DNA of 64,000 bases, taken from NCBI GenBank assembly GCA_019448385.1, contig JAGTXO010000033.1, positions 325,001 to 389,000 of the forward strand, read 5' to 3'. Positions within the stretch are counted from its first letter, which is position 1. Each line of letters starts with the position of its first letter. Position numbers and translations under genes: made by a program. Positions 40,800-50,147 of this stretch are shown here, piece by piece. The notes under the pieces are model-generated. The model was not told the origin of the DNA. It searched no databases and saw nothing but the letters and a program-made list of their open reading frames with translations. Source of the DNA: Diacronema lutheri. Taxonomy: Eukaryota > Haptophyta > Pavlovophyceae > Pavlovales > Pavlovaceae.

Positions 40800-42000
40800 C
40801 TGGCAGCGGCGCGTGTTTGACTGGTCGTAGCGCGTGGGGCAGTACGAGATCGACTTGAGCTCGCACAGCGTCTACACGAGCTGGGGCGCCGAGCCCCGCG
40901 CCGTTGAATACAACGACGAGATCGACGGTGGGCACGCGCCGACGCCGCAGGGCCGCGCGCCCGGCCGGCGGCACGCCGGCGAGCACGGAGCCAAAGACGT
41001 CCGCGTCCTCGCGCCGCGCGAACGTCCCAGCGTAACCGTGAGCGAGCGAGGCGAGCAGGTTGAGCGCGGGGTCGTGGCGAAGCTCTGCGACGTGGTCGTG
41101 GGCGACGTCAGGAGCCCCTGCGAACGCGTCGCCGTACGCATCGACCGGGATCAGGCGCTGGCTGCCGCTGCGCGCAAGGCGCGCGCCCGCCGCCGCGAGC
41201 TGTGCGCACACGGGGCTCGGCAGACCCAAGTAGCGCGCGCAACCGCCTTGGCCCACTCCGCCGTGTGAGCCAGCGGCAGCACTTCGAGGAAGAGGCCGCT
41301 CTGTTTGCCGAGGCCAGACCAGAGGCCGCGTGGACGCGAGGCCGGAGGCATGGCGGCGTGCTCGGCGTTGAGCATGTCGAAACGGCAGCGCTCGCGCCAA
41401 GAGGCTAGGCCGGCGGCCGGCGGCGGGAGCGGCGGGCGCGACGGAGTCCGGCGGAAGGCGGAGGACGCGCACCTCCGTGTCGACCTGTCCGCCACCGAGC
41501 TCCACCTGCATGCCGTGCTAGGCGGAGGCGAGTTCGCGCCCAAGGCGCGAGTCCGAGGCGAGGAATGAGCGCCACCCGTGCGCCCCCATGTCGGCGAAGG
41601 CGCCGCGCCCGAGGCGCGCCGCGATGACAGGCCAGTCGAGGACGCCCGCCTCCAGCACCGAGCCCTCCCCGGCGCGCGTGTCGAGCGGGCCCGTATACAG
41701 GACTGCCCGTATCGGATGGAGGCACGTTGAAGTCTAACATGCCTGCCGCGGCGGATGTAAGACTTCAGGTCGCAGTCGATCGTCTCAACCTTGCGCCCGC
41801 CGTCGCAGTGCAAGCAGCGCAAAAGCGGATGCACCTTGCGCGCCGAGCCGTCCATTGCGAGCAAGTAGTCTTGCTCGACCACCGCGCAGCAGCGCTGCAG
41901 CTTGTCCGCCGCGATCTGCCTCGCACGCCAGTTGAGTCTGCGTACAGCGTCGGCACGAGCTCGACGCGCTGCCCTGGGGCTGGAGACCCCGCCGGGGGGC
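40800..42000 (-). pseudogene. Decayed gene of unknown family, several frames
   Basis: Reading along the minus strand, protein-like sequence moves between frames: ADKLQRCCAVVEQDYLLAMD ... LLRCLHCDGGRKVETIDCDL (about 41930-41740); VLDWPVIAARLGRGAFADMG (about 41650); GLWSGLGKQSGLFLEVLPLA (about 41300); and VDAYGDAFAGAPDVAHDHVA ... LAGVPPAGRAAL ... VPTVDLVVVFNG (about 41140-40900). At least three frame changes and one in-frame stop are needed, and I see no matching introns, so it is probably a pseudogene. Its 3' part has a paralogous copy inside the hAT (29286-29640). Confidence 0.5.
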
Positions 42001-42009
42001 CGGGGGGCC

Positions 42010-42200
42010 GTCGAGCAAAATCGTTTGGATTATAGCATCTCAGAGGGCTCGGTGTCCACCTCAGCTCTGTTTAAAAAGCTGAGGGGTCTTCAGGATTATG
42101 CTTGCAAAAGAGCATCGTTTGATCAAGTTATGACCCAAGATATTCATTCAATATAAACTAACGACGCTTTCAATCTTAGGCACTGCTACAGGCGATTTCA
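42010..42200 (+). other. AT-rich island before the SDR gene, possible 5' UTR intron
   Basis: About 190 bases of clearly AT-rich sequence in an otherwise GC-rich window. It contains an 8-bp stem (42059-42066 CCTCAGCT with 42077-42084). Toward its end come ACTAAC (branch-point-like), a pyrimidine-rich run and TTAG before GCACTG, i.e. the 3' end of an ordinary intron about 60 bp before the SDR start codon. No coding sequence. Confidence 0.4.
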
Positions 42201-42243
42201 GCGCGCGTTCCGACAGAGGACACCGGCGTCATCCTCCTCGACC

Positions 42244-43389
42244 ATGGGCTCGTCCGCCTCCGCGCCGCGCGTGCCCATCGTCGAGAGCAAGCACTTTGCC
42301 AGCGTGGTTGCTGGCATCCCAGACTCGGCTTTTGCCGGCATAACCATTGCCATCACCGGCTCGTCGTCGGGCATCGGCAAGGAGGTCGCGCTCGTCGCCG
42401 CCGAGCGCGGCGCGGCGCGCATCTTCATGCTCAACCGCGCGAGCACGCGCGCGTCGGCGGCGCACGAGGCGGTGCGCGCCAAGGCGCAGCCATCGACGAC
42501 CGTTGAGACGATCGACTGCGACCTGCAGTCGTTTGCCTCCGTCCGCACGGCCGCCGCCAACCTTGTCGCGCGCGCGGGCCCCGCCGGGCTGCACGTCCTC
42601 CTCCTCAACGCCGGCGTGATGGCGTGCAACGAGGAGGCCACCACCGACGGCTACGACGTGCAGATGCAAACAAACCACCTCGCGCACTTCCTGCTCGCGC
42701 GCGAGTGCATGCCCGCGCTCGAGAAGGCGGCAAACGGCCCGCGCGGGGAGGCGCGCGTCGTGTCGCAATCGTCCGGCGCCCGCTTCGGCTCGCGGCTCGA
42801 GAAAAAATACTTCGGCAAGCTGGGCGCGCCGGGCTCGCTCGGTGGCAACGGCAAGAGCATCATAACGTGGGGCGGCAACTGGGAGCGCTACCACCAGACC
42901 AAGCTGGCCAACGTGGTCTTCACGCTCGCGCTGCACGACCGGCTCCAGGCTGCGCACTCCAAGGCGCGCGCGTGCGCACCCGCCCCCCGCGCGTCGCGCG
43001 CACGGCGCCGTCGCCGCCTCACCGCACGCTCCGCGCGCGCGCAGGTGAAGGCGGTCGTGTGCGAGCCCGGCGTCGCGGCGACCAACCTGCAGAACACGAC
43101 GTTGGACAAGGGCGGTATGAATGCGTGGGAGGCGCGCTTCCTCGCGCCCTTGTACCAGAGCGCGGAAGACGGCGCTCTGCCCGCGCTCGTCGCGTGCTTT
43201 GCGCCGGACGTGCGCTCCGCTGACTTTGCCGTGCCCAAGGGCGGCTTGCGCGGCCCGCCCGTCATGGCCGCCAAGGCCGGCGTCTTCGCCAGCCCGTGGA
43301 TGGAGCGCGCGTGCACGCACGTGCCGTCGCGCGACCTGCTGTGGGAGGCGTCCGAGGCCGCCGTCGGCGCGTTCCGCATCTCCAAGTAG
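42244..43389 (+). CDS. Short-chain dehydrogenase/reductase
   Basis: Classical SDR of the retinol-dehydrogenase/WWOX-like type, an NAD(P)-dependent oxidoreductase of small alcohols or ketones. Rossmann motif TGSSSGIG (residues 38-45), LNAGVM, a catalytic Ser in SQSSGARFG and YHQTK (Tyr216, Lys220) are all present; the C-terminal EPGVAATNLQ block is also typical. Between HSK (ends 42963) and VKAVVCEPG (from 43045) lies an 81-nt insert that translates as Arg/Ala-rich junk. It starts GC and ends AG, and has no in-phase GT, so it is best read as a GC-AG intron; without it the protein is 354 aa. The last codons and 3' flank are duplicated at 50148-50450. Confidence 0.88.
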   Translation: MGSSASAPRVPIVESKHFASVVAGIPDSAFAGITIAITGSSSGIGKEVALVAAERGAARIFMLNRASTRASAAHEAVRAKAQPSTTVETIDCDLQSFASVRTAAANLVARAGPAGLHVLLLNAGVMACNEEATTDGYDVQMQTNHLAHFLLARECMPALEKAANGPRGEARVVSQSSGARFGSRLEKKYFGKLGAPGSLGGNGKSIITWGGNWERYHQTKLANVVFTLALHDRLQAAHSKARACAPAPRASRARRRRRLTARSARAQVKAVVCEPGVAATNLQNTTLDKGGMNAWEARFLAPLYQSAEDGALPALVACFAPDVRSADFAVPKGGLRGPPVMAAKAGVFASPWMERACTHVPSRDLLWEASEAAVGAFRISK

Positions 43390-43724
43390 CGCGCGCAGGG
43401 CCCATCGCACGTCGAACGTGCTCGCCTCGCGCTGTGCGCCGGCGTGCATGCAGCCAGCCGGCCGGATGGCCAGGCCGCGGCGCCCAGGGCCCTGGGCCGC
43501 GGCACCGTCCCCAGCCCCGCCCTCGCGCCAAGCGCGCGTGCCGAGCCGCTTCAGCACGGTTGAGCCCAGGTGCGCTCGAACTTTTAGCGCACCTGGGCGC
43601 GGCCCGCGACGACTGCCACGCAGCACGCGCGCGCGTGCCGGCGTGCGCTCCGCACCCAAGGAAGGCCGCATCTGCTCATGCTCGAGCTCGAAAAAAATCG
43701 TCATCCCCTCTAACCACGAGGTTA
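43390..43724. other. SDR 3' flank
   Basis: No gene supported. Bases to about 43545 recur at 50282-50446. The last ~60 bases are less GC-rich. Confidence 0.5.
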
Positions 43725-44430
43725 CTTACTTTGGGCCTCCGTCGGCCCCGCACTGTGTTTGCGCTGGGAAACCCAGGTTAGTCCTGCCGCACAAGAAGGC
43801 CCGAACACAGGCGGATTGCAAAATGGCCGCTCGGCTCTGAAGAAAAGCGCGCGCGCAAGAAGGGCCACGCGATTCGCGCTAGTCCCACGTTTTCCGGAAA
43901 CGCGCGCGCGAGAAGGCCCGCGGCACATGCATTCGTGCTCATGCCCGTTCGGCCCGTTCCGACCGTTCCTCGCGCGTCAAAAGCATGATCGCCACCCGCC
44001 TCCGCCGGGCCGGCCGGCGACAACGTGTCCCTTTGCGCAACCTGTGCGTGCCAAACCCGTCGATGCCGGCCAGCGGGTGGGACGCAGTGCGCGCAGTGAC
44101 GAGGACGTTGAGACTCACAGCGTAGCGCACGGCCGCCACGCAGGGCGCGCGCGCGTGACGGCGTGCGCCCCGCACCCAAGGCCTGTTCTGCCCATTGCGG
44201 CCATGCCCGAGCTCGAATCCGTCGAGAGCGAGCCGCGCGCGAGTCGTCCTTCCCTCTAACTCGCGAGTTATTCTGGGCCCCCGTCGGCCCCGCACTGTGT
44301 TTGTTTGCGCTGGGAAACCGAGGAAAATCCTGCCGCGCAAGAAGGCCCGCACACAGGCGGATCGCAAAATGGCCGCTCGGCTCCGGAGGAAAGCGCGCGC
44401 GAAAGAAGGGCCGAGCCATCGCGCTAGGCT
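43725..44430 (+). repeat. Core-motif array and 541-bp-type repeat, copy B
   Basis: Inverted copy of 32120-33180. Cores CGCAAGAAGGSCC appear near 43790, 43855 and 44338, with variants near 43912 (GCGAGAAGG) and 44404 (GAAAGAAGG). About one 541-bp unit is present where copy A has two. Confidence 0.85.
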
Positions 44431-44546
44431 CAACGTTTCCCATGCCCGTCCGGCCGGCCCGTTCCGGCCATTCTATCGCGCGCGAAAAACACGTTCGGAC
44501 CCGCCTCGGCCGGGCCGACCGGCGACACCGTGCGCTCCTCGAGCCG

Positions 44547-45608
44547 ATGGCCGCCGCGCGCCGTTCGGCGCTGCGTTGTGCCGCCACTCTCACTACCCAA
44601 CTCCTTTTGCCCTCGCTCGTCGCGTGCGCCAACGCGGGCGTACTGCCGGCGCCCGCGCCCGCCACGCCCGTCGAGCCGGTCACGCGCGCGAGTGACAAGG
44701 GTACGCTCGGCAGGTGGCGTGCCTATCTCGCCGCCGTGTACCACGAGCCGATGCTCAGCAACGAGCTCGCGCGCGACATGCTCGGTTCGCTCGAATGGGT
44801 GTACCGCTGCTCGCCCGGCCCGCTGCCCTTCGACCCGTTCGACGCGTTTGCGGTCACTCCCAGAGCGCGCGCGGCGCTCGCAAGGTCGCGCCCGCCCGTG
44901 CACTGCGCGCACCTGCCGCCCGACGCGCCGACGCGCGACACGCCGCGAATTGTCTCGCTTTTGGAGGACGTGCCAATGGGCGCTGGCTTCATGGGCGCCA
45001 ACTGGACCGACGGCATGCAGGCGCACGAGCCGTACGGCTTCTTTGTGCGTGCGCGAGGCGCGCCCGCGCCCGCGCCCGGGAACACGTGGATCGAGGTGCT
45101 GCGCGTGCGCAACCCGTACGAAGGGGAAGAGGGGCACGCGCATGGCTACGCTGTGCACGGCCGCATGCGCTTTGGCGGCACGTGGTACTACGCCGTCCGC
45201 GGCTCGGGCGTGTGGCTCAACGTCGGCCGGACGCTCGTCGTCAACAAGACATGGCCGAGCCACGCGCGCCAGCAGATTGCGATCAACGAAGCGCGGCGCG
45301 CGGGCTACGACACGCTGCAGTATCCGTGGCTCTGGCAGTTTGGGATGCACGAGGTCGTCGACTTGCGCACCTACTACGGTCGCGCGGCGATGAGCGCCGC
45401 GCGCGAGCGCGCGCAGCCCAGCGCACGCGTCTGCCCACCTGCCGGAGTGCTGCGCGCCGGGCTACGCGCGCAGCTCGAGTGCGGCTGCTCGGAGGCGCAG
45501 CGGCTGCTCAACTGCGGGGGCGCGCTCGCCGCGCATGCGGGTGCATCCGCGACGCTCGACGCTCGCGCGCCACTCGTCTCGGCGCAGATTTTCAACGAGC
45601 GCGTCTGA
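44547..45608 (+). CDS. Secreted protein of unknown family, copy B (353 aa)
   Basis: Inverted duplicate of 30759-31823. Signal peptide (AATLTTQLLLPSLVACANA), one codon shorter in the Pro/Ala linker, then the same body and Cys-rich end. The 11 substitutions I count include D/G, S/H and T/M near residues 55-70, E/G before NTWIEV and V/I near the C-terminus; the remainder is identical. Frame intact, stop 45606-45608. Same flanking arrays. Either both copies are functional or the duplication is too recent to have decayed. Confidence 0.72.
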   Translation: MAAARRSALRCAATLTTQLLLPSLVACANAGVLPAPAPATPVEPVTRASDKGTLGRWRAYLAAVYHEPMLSNELARDMLGSLEWVYRCSPGPLPFDPFDAFAVTPRARAALARSRPPVHCAHLPPDAPTRDTPRIVSLLEDVPMGAGFMGANWTDGMQAHEPYGFFVRARGAPAPAPGNTWIEVLRVRNPYEGEEGHAHGYAVHGRMRFGGTWYYAVRGSGVWLNVGRTLVVNKTWPSHARQQIAINEARRAGYDTLQYPWLWQFGMHEVVDLRTYYGRAAMSAARERAQPSARVCPPAGVLRAGLRAQLECGCSEAQRLLNCGGALAAHAGASATLDARAPLVSAQIFNERV

Positions 45609-46099
45609 GCCCTGCCGTCGTGTAGGCAATGTTCAGCTTTCCTCTCCCAGCTTGTCCTGCCTCCACACAAGAGCGTGGGTGCCGCGTGGCGAGCGTCGAG
45701 GGCGCACACTTCGCCCTGCGACTGAGCCAGCCGGTCGTGTTGCCGTCTGTGCGGCGCGTTCGACGCATCTCGTGGGTTGGCACTGCACTCCGTACGCGCC
45801 GTCGCCCTCGTGCGCCACGGACGGGACGTGTCTTCCGTCCGGCCCCTCGCCCCCACTCGCGCAACCGTGGCGTGCCATGCGGACGATCTGGGCGACTATG
45901 CGCAAACCCCCTCGAAACCGGCCAGCGGGTGGGACGCAATGAACGCAATTGGCACTACTCAGCGCGGCGCCACGCAGCGCGCGCGCGCGTGAGCCGGCGT
46001 GCGCCCGGCGCCGAAAGCCTGTTCGTTCTGCTCATTGCGGCCGTGCCCAATCTCGAATCCGTCGAAAGCGAGCCGCGCGCGTATCGTGTTCAACTCGCG
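45609..46099 (+). other. Downstream spacer of secreted gene, copy B
   Basis: Matches 30270-30758 inverted. Contains a partial 541-bp-type segment (GGCCAGCGGGTGGGACGC near 45917). No gene supported. Confidence 0.5.
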
Positions 46100-46690
46100 A
46101 GTACCCCGTCACCGAAGGCCCGCCCGCCCGCACACAGGCGGGTTGCAAAATGCCTCGGCCAGGCTTTCGGAATTTACCGCCGCGCAAGAAGGCCCGCACA
46201 CAGGCGGGTCGCGCGCAGAATGCCTCCGGGGCCAGGCTTTGGGAAACTTACTGCCGCGCAGGAAGGCCCGCACACGCTGCGCGCTCATACCACTTCATCT
46301 GGAAAGCGCGCGCGGAAGGAAGGCCAGCGCTGGCTAACTGCTTTTCTTACGACCCGAGAGGCACGCCGAGCATGCCCACGCGCGCAAGAAGGACCGACGC
46401 GCGACGAGTCATTCCGATGCAGCTGTCGTGGACGCGTCCCATCGCGCTCAAGAAGGCCGCGGGAGAGAGGAGGGAACAGCTATTCCGATGCGGCTGTCGT
46501 GGACGCGTCCCATCGCGCTCAAGAAGGCCGCGGGAGAGAGGAGGGAACAGCTATTCCGATGCAGCTGTCGTGGACGCGTCCCATCGCGCTCAAGAAGGAC
46601 CGACGCGCGACTAGCTATTCCGATGCAGCTGTCGTGGACGTGTCCCTTCGCGCTTAAGAAGGCGCGGGAGAGGAGGGAACAGTGGCTGGC
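46100..46690 (+). repeat. Core-motif array upstream of truncated armadillo gene, copy B (empty site)
   Basis: Cores near 46185, 46255 and 46381, then 64-73-bp units with CGCTCAAGAAGG near 46446, 46517 and 46588 and GCTTAAGAAGG near 46651. Corresponds to 29870-30230 plus 20185-20496 without the intervening MULE/hAT, so it shows the locus before insertion. Confidence 0.88.
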
Positions 46691-46715
46691 ACGTTTCACG
46701 CGCACGGGACGGGGG

Positions 46716-48113
46716 ATGGCCGCTCGCGCGGTCCGTCGTTGCGCGGAGCTGCTGCGCGACTCGCCGTGGTCGGAAGGGGCGGGCCAGGCGGTGCGCGCGC
46801 TCGCCGAGCTCGTGTCGGAGATAGACGAGGGTGGCGCCGCCGTCGCGCTCGTCAACGCGCTCGGCGAGGCCGAGCTCGTGCCGGCGCTCGTCGTGTGCGC
46901 GCGCGCAGCGTTCGGCGCGGGCGACGCGTCGCTACCGTTCGCGCTCGTAGCACTGTCGGTCCTGACGAATGTGGCGGACGTGGGCGGCACGCGCGTCGTT
47001 CACACTGGCGGTGGCTTTGCCCTCCTCGAGCTCCTCCGCAGCCCGCATGCGCAGGCGCGCCACTACGCGGCGCTCGGTGTCCAAAACATGGCGCACGACG
47101 AGGCGTGCGCGCGGGAAGCGGTCGGTGCGGGCGCGCTCGGCGCACTCGCGGCGCTGACGGACACACACGCGGCGGATCCGACGGACGAGACGCTCGCCGC
47201 GATCGCCGCGGCCGCCGCCGGCGCGCTCGCCAACTTGAACGGCCGCGTGCCGCGCCTCGCGCTCGTGCCCGCCCTCGCGCGCGCGCACGACGAGGCGGGT
47301 GCGTGCGCGGCTTCGCGCCTGGAGGGCGCGCGTCGCGTGTGCTGGCGCGCCACCACTCAGCTGCAGGCGCGCGCGCGCGGCCTCCTCGCGCGCGAGCGCG
47401 CGCGCTCGGACGGCGAGCGCGCGGCGCGCGCCGTCGCGCGCTGCGCCGCGCGCCTCCGCGCCGGCCGGCCAGCAGCGGCGAGCGCGCGCGCGCTCGAGGA
47501 GCTGGCCGGCGCGCTCGCGCGCGCGCACGCGGACGAGGCGCAGCTCGCCGCCGTGCGCGCCGCGCGCGAGGCACGCCTGCCCGCGCGCCTCGTCGAGATG
47601 GCGCTCGAGAGCGCACGGTCGGGCGAGCGGGGCGGTGCGACCGCCGCCGTCGGCGCGCTCATGCAGATCGCGCGGCTGCGGCCGGGCGGCGGTCGGCTGC
47701 TCGTCGACGCGGAGGCGGTCCCGTTGTGCAGCTGGCTCGCCCACGCGCCCGACCACGCGCTCTGCGCGCTCGGCCTCACGTGCGCGCTCAGTTCGCTTGA
47801 CACGTCTAACTTTGTGCGCACCTGCGCGCGGCCCTTGGCGGCTGCCACGCAGCGCGCCTTCGCAGTGCGCTGCATTGCGGCGCGACGGAAAATCAGCGGG
47901 CGTCAACATCAGCGTCATCGCGGACGCGACGAAAATTACCGTCATCGCGGGCGTTGCGCGCGCGGCCCGTATCGACTCAAAAGTAACAGCCTTGCTCCGG
48001 CTTGTTCTGCTGCCTTTCTGCAGCCTCGCCGCTCAGAGCCCCGAGGTGGAGCATCCCGCGTCCGATGCCATCCAGCTCGACTCGCGGGAAAGAGCCGCCG
48101 AGCATATCCTTGA
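46716..48113 (+). pseudogene. Truncated copy of the armadillo/IQ gene
   Basis: Codons from ATG 46716 follow the N-terminal third of the gene at 16326-20156 (MAARAVRRCAELLRDSPWSE, then LVALSVLTNVADVGG, GALMQIARLRPGGGRLL) with scattered substitutions and one Leu fewer in a LLL run. Homology stops after GLTCALSSLD, near 47795. The open frame continues 105 codons through unrelated sequence to a stop at 48111. All IQ motifs and the long C-terminus are missing. It could still make a short armadillo-only protein, but the tail has no recognisable fold, so I call it a truncated duplicate. Its upstream array is shared with the complete gene. Confidence 0.8.
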
Positions 48114-48134
48114 CCGCCTGCAGCAGTCGGACGC

Positions 48135-49364
48135 TTAGCCGTCGCTCGTCTTAGTGCGTGAGCATGCAGGGCGGATCAGCAGCACCTGGCCATGCAGCAG
48201 CACCTGGCCATGCAGCTGATCCGCCTGCCGACCAGGCTCCGAGCGCTGCCCACCAGCTGCGCCGGATGGCGCGCGCGCGTGCGCTCCCGCCGAAGGCAGC
48301 TCTTGTTGTGGCGGTGAGGGCGACGTGAGGTCCACGGTCACTGCGCAGCCGTTGCCGAGCGACCACGAAGTCGCCTGCTGCGTGCTCATGCCACAATTGG
48401 CGTGAGGCTGTGAGGCGAACGGCGAGGCGGCGGGCGCCGGCTGCTGCGAGCGGTGCTCCGGACTAAGCGGCGGCGGCGTCGGGCGTGCACGCTCGATGCG
48501 CTCGGGTGTGAGACTCCGACCGGGCTGCGAAGCAGGCGACTCGCCGAGCCGCTCGGCAGCGCGCGCGCCGCGTGCAGCTGCGCAGCGCCGTCGCCACCGG
48601 CCTCGCACGCGTTGAGCCGCTGCGCGCTTTCGCCGCTCGAGCGCATCGCGCCTGCTTTGGTGTGCGCGTTCGCGCTGCTGGTGGTGAGCGGCACTGACAC
48701 ACCGGCCACGTTTGTGACGCCGCTCAGCGGGTGCGGCTACGCGCTCGGCTGTCCTGCCTGCCGCGCAGGCGGTGGCAGGGGCGGCGACTGCGGCTGTGGA
48801 TGGTGCAGCCACGGCTGCGCGTGCGGCGGCCGTTTCAACGACGCCTGCGCCTGCTGCTGCTGCTGCGGCGGCGGCGGGCGCACAGCCGCGGCGCCGGCCG
48901 TGGCAGTCGGCTGCCAAAAGAGGCATCGGCGAGGCAGGCTCCGTCTGCGGCGACAAGCACGTCGTCGTGTACATGTCCATCTGCTCGCTGATGGGCTCGA
49001 TCGGCGTGATGGCCGTCAAGGCGCTCGGCATCTCGATCAAGCTCACCGCAGCGGGCGCGAACCATGTGCAAAATGGGAGGATCTCAGCGGCGCAGCGGAA
49101 GAGATGAACGCGCGCGCCGCCAGCAGACAAATCGTTGTTATTGAAAGCAAGGAGACGCGCGAGCTCCTCCACGAACGACTGGACGGACAGGCGGCTGAAG
49201 ATCCATTCACACCAGTCGGCGGGATCGTCCGACGAGAAGGCGGTGCACGGGTGGACGTGGAAGCGCAGGTGCACCTTTTCGCGGTGGTTGACGAGCCCGC
49301 AAACGTAGGCGCACGCGTCGGTGGCCTTGATCCAGCCGGCACAGACGGTGCAGCGCGCCGTCAT
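48135..49364 (-). CDS. Cys/His-rich N-terminus protein with basic, low-complexity tail, unknown
   Basis: 409-aa frame from ATG 49364. The N-terminus MTARCTVCAGWIKATDACAY continues with CGLVNH and HLRFHVHPC, a C-x2-C ... C-x3-C ... H pattern that may bind zinc. A region of ordinary composition (VQSFVEELARLLAFNNNDLS) follows, then Ala-rich and strongly basic stretches (HHQQRERAHQSRRDALERRK) that could form a DNA-binding bZIP-like helix, and a Pro/Ser/Gln end. No family is assignable. A GT after HREK could start an intron, so the gene model may be wrong after residue about 30. Ends with a small duplicated word (CAGCACCTGGCCATG twice near 48190). Confidence 0.45.
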   Translation of the reverse strand: MTARCTVCAGWIKATDACAYVCGLVNHREKVHLRFHVHPCTAFSSDDPADWCEWIFSRLSVQSFVEELARLLAFNNNDLSAGGARVHLFRCAAEILPFCTWFAPAAVSLIEMPSALTAITPIEPISEQMDMYTTTCLSPQTEPASPMPLLAADCHGRRRGCAPAAAAAAAAGAGVVETAAARAAVAAPSTAAVAAPATACAAGRTAERVAAPAERRHKRGRCVSAAHHQQRERAHQSRRDALERRKRAAAQRVRGRWRRRCAAARGARAAERLGESPASQPGRSLTPERIERARPTPPPLSPEHRSQQPAPAASPFASQPHANCGMSTQQATSWSLGNGCAVTVDLTSPSPPQQELPSAGAHARAPSGAAGGQRSEPGRQADQLHGQVLLHGQVLLIRPACSRTKTSDG

Positions 49365-49884
49365 CCGTTGTTCTGGCTCGACCTGCGCGGCGTGCGTGCG
49401 CGCGGCAGGCCGCGCGCGCGCGCTTGGAAAGGCGGCGCGTGGTGCGTGGCAGGTGGCGCGAAAGTAAATCCGTCTGCCTTCGCTTGGAAAGGCGGCGCGT
49501 GGCAGGTCGCGGCGAGAGCGCACGGGCTACGCGTGGCTCGCAGCGCGCGTCCGCCGCCATCGCTGGTGCGGCGCGGCCGCGTGAGGGTGACGCGGCCTTT
49601 CGCGGATGCGCGCGGCGGCGCGCGCCCGGAACGCGATGATGCACCGGCGCTTGCGCTCGGCGTGGTCGCTGAGCGTCGGCGTGCGGTTTCCTGCTCAACG
49701 ACGATGAAGAGCTCGTGGAGGTCCATCGCGCTGCGCGCCGAGCGCGCGCACGCCGCCCTCGGAGCCGCGCCTCCAGGCGGACGGACACGCGAGTTTTTGG
49801 CGTGTCCGATGATAGAGCTTTGGCGTGCCCGATAATAATAGGAGCGTGACCGGGCACGCACTTTATAAACAAACCTCACTTGCT
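49365..49884. other. Intergenic with short repeats and a hairpin
   Basis: CGCTTGGAAAGGCGGCGCGTGG occurs twice (near 49420 and 49481). A hairpin with perfect 8-bp stem CGTGCCCG (49824-49831) and CGGGCACG (49851-49858) encloses an AT-rich loop, and a TATAAA word follows at about 49863. No gene supported. Confidence 0.5.
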
Positions 49885-50147
49885 TGACACGGAGAAACCC
49901 GAGGATAGTCCTGCCGCACAAGAAGGCCCGAACACAGGCGGATTGCAAAATGGCCGCTCGGCTCTGAAGAAAAGCGCGCGCGCAAGAAGGGCCACGCGAT
50001 TCGCGCTAGTCCCACGTTTTCCGGAAACGCGCGCGCGAGAAGGCCCGCGGCACATGCATTCGTGCTCATGCCCGTCCGGCCCGTTCCGGCCGTCCTTCGC
50101 GCGTCAAAAGCATGATCGCCACCCGCCTCCGCCGGGCCGGTCGGGCG
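49885..50147 (+). repeat. Third copy of core-motif array sequence
   Basis: Matches about 43765-44025 (and 32930-33140 inverted), with cores near 49917 and 49984. Ends abruptly at GCGACAAC where SDR 3'-end sequence begins. Confidence 0.88.

Noticed and set aside
42010-42200. Spliceosomal snRNA or tRNA in the AT-rich island
   Set aside because: Compared by eye with conserved U1, U2, U4, U5 and U6 words and the tRNA cloverleaf; none fits.
44190-44260. tRNA-derived SINE in the 541-bp repeat
   Set aside because: A GCTCGAATCC word resembles a B box, but no A box at the right distance and no tRNA-like fold were found.
46428-46715. Upstream in-frame extension of the truncated armadillo copy through the array
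   Set aside because: The array stays open by chance; the complete gene at 20156 starts at the equivalent of 46716.
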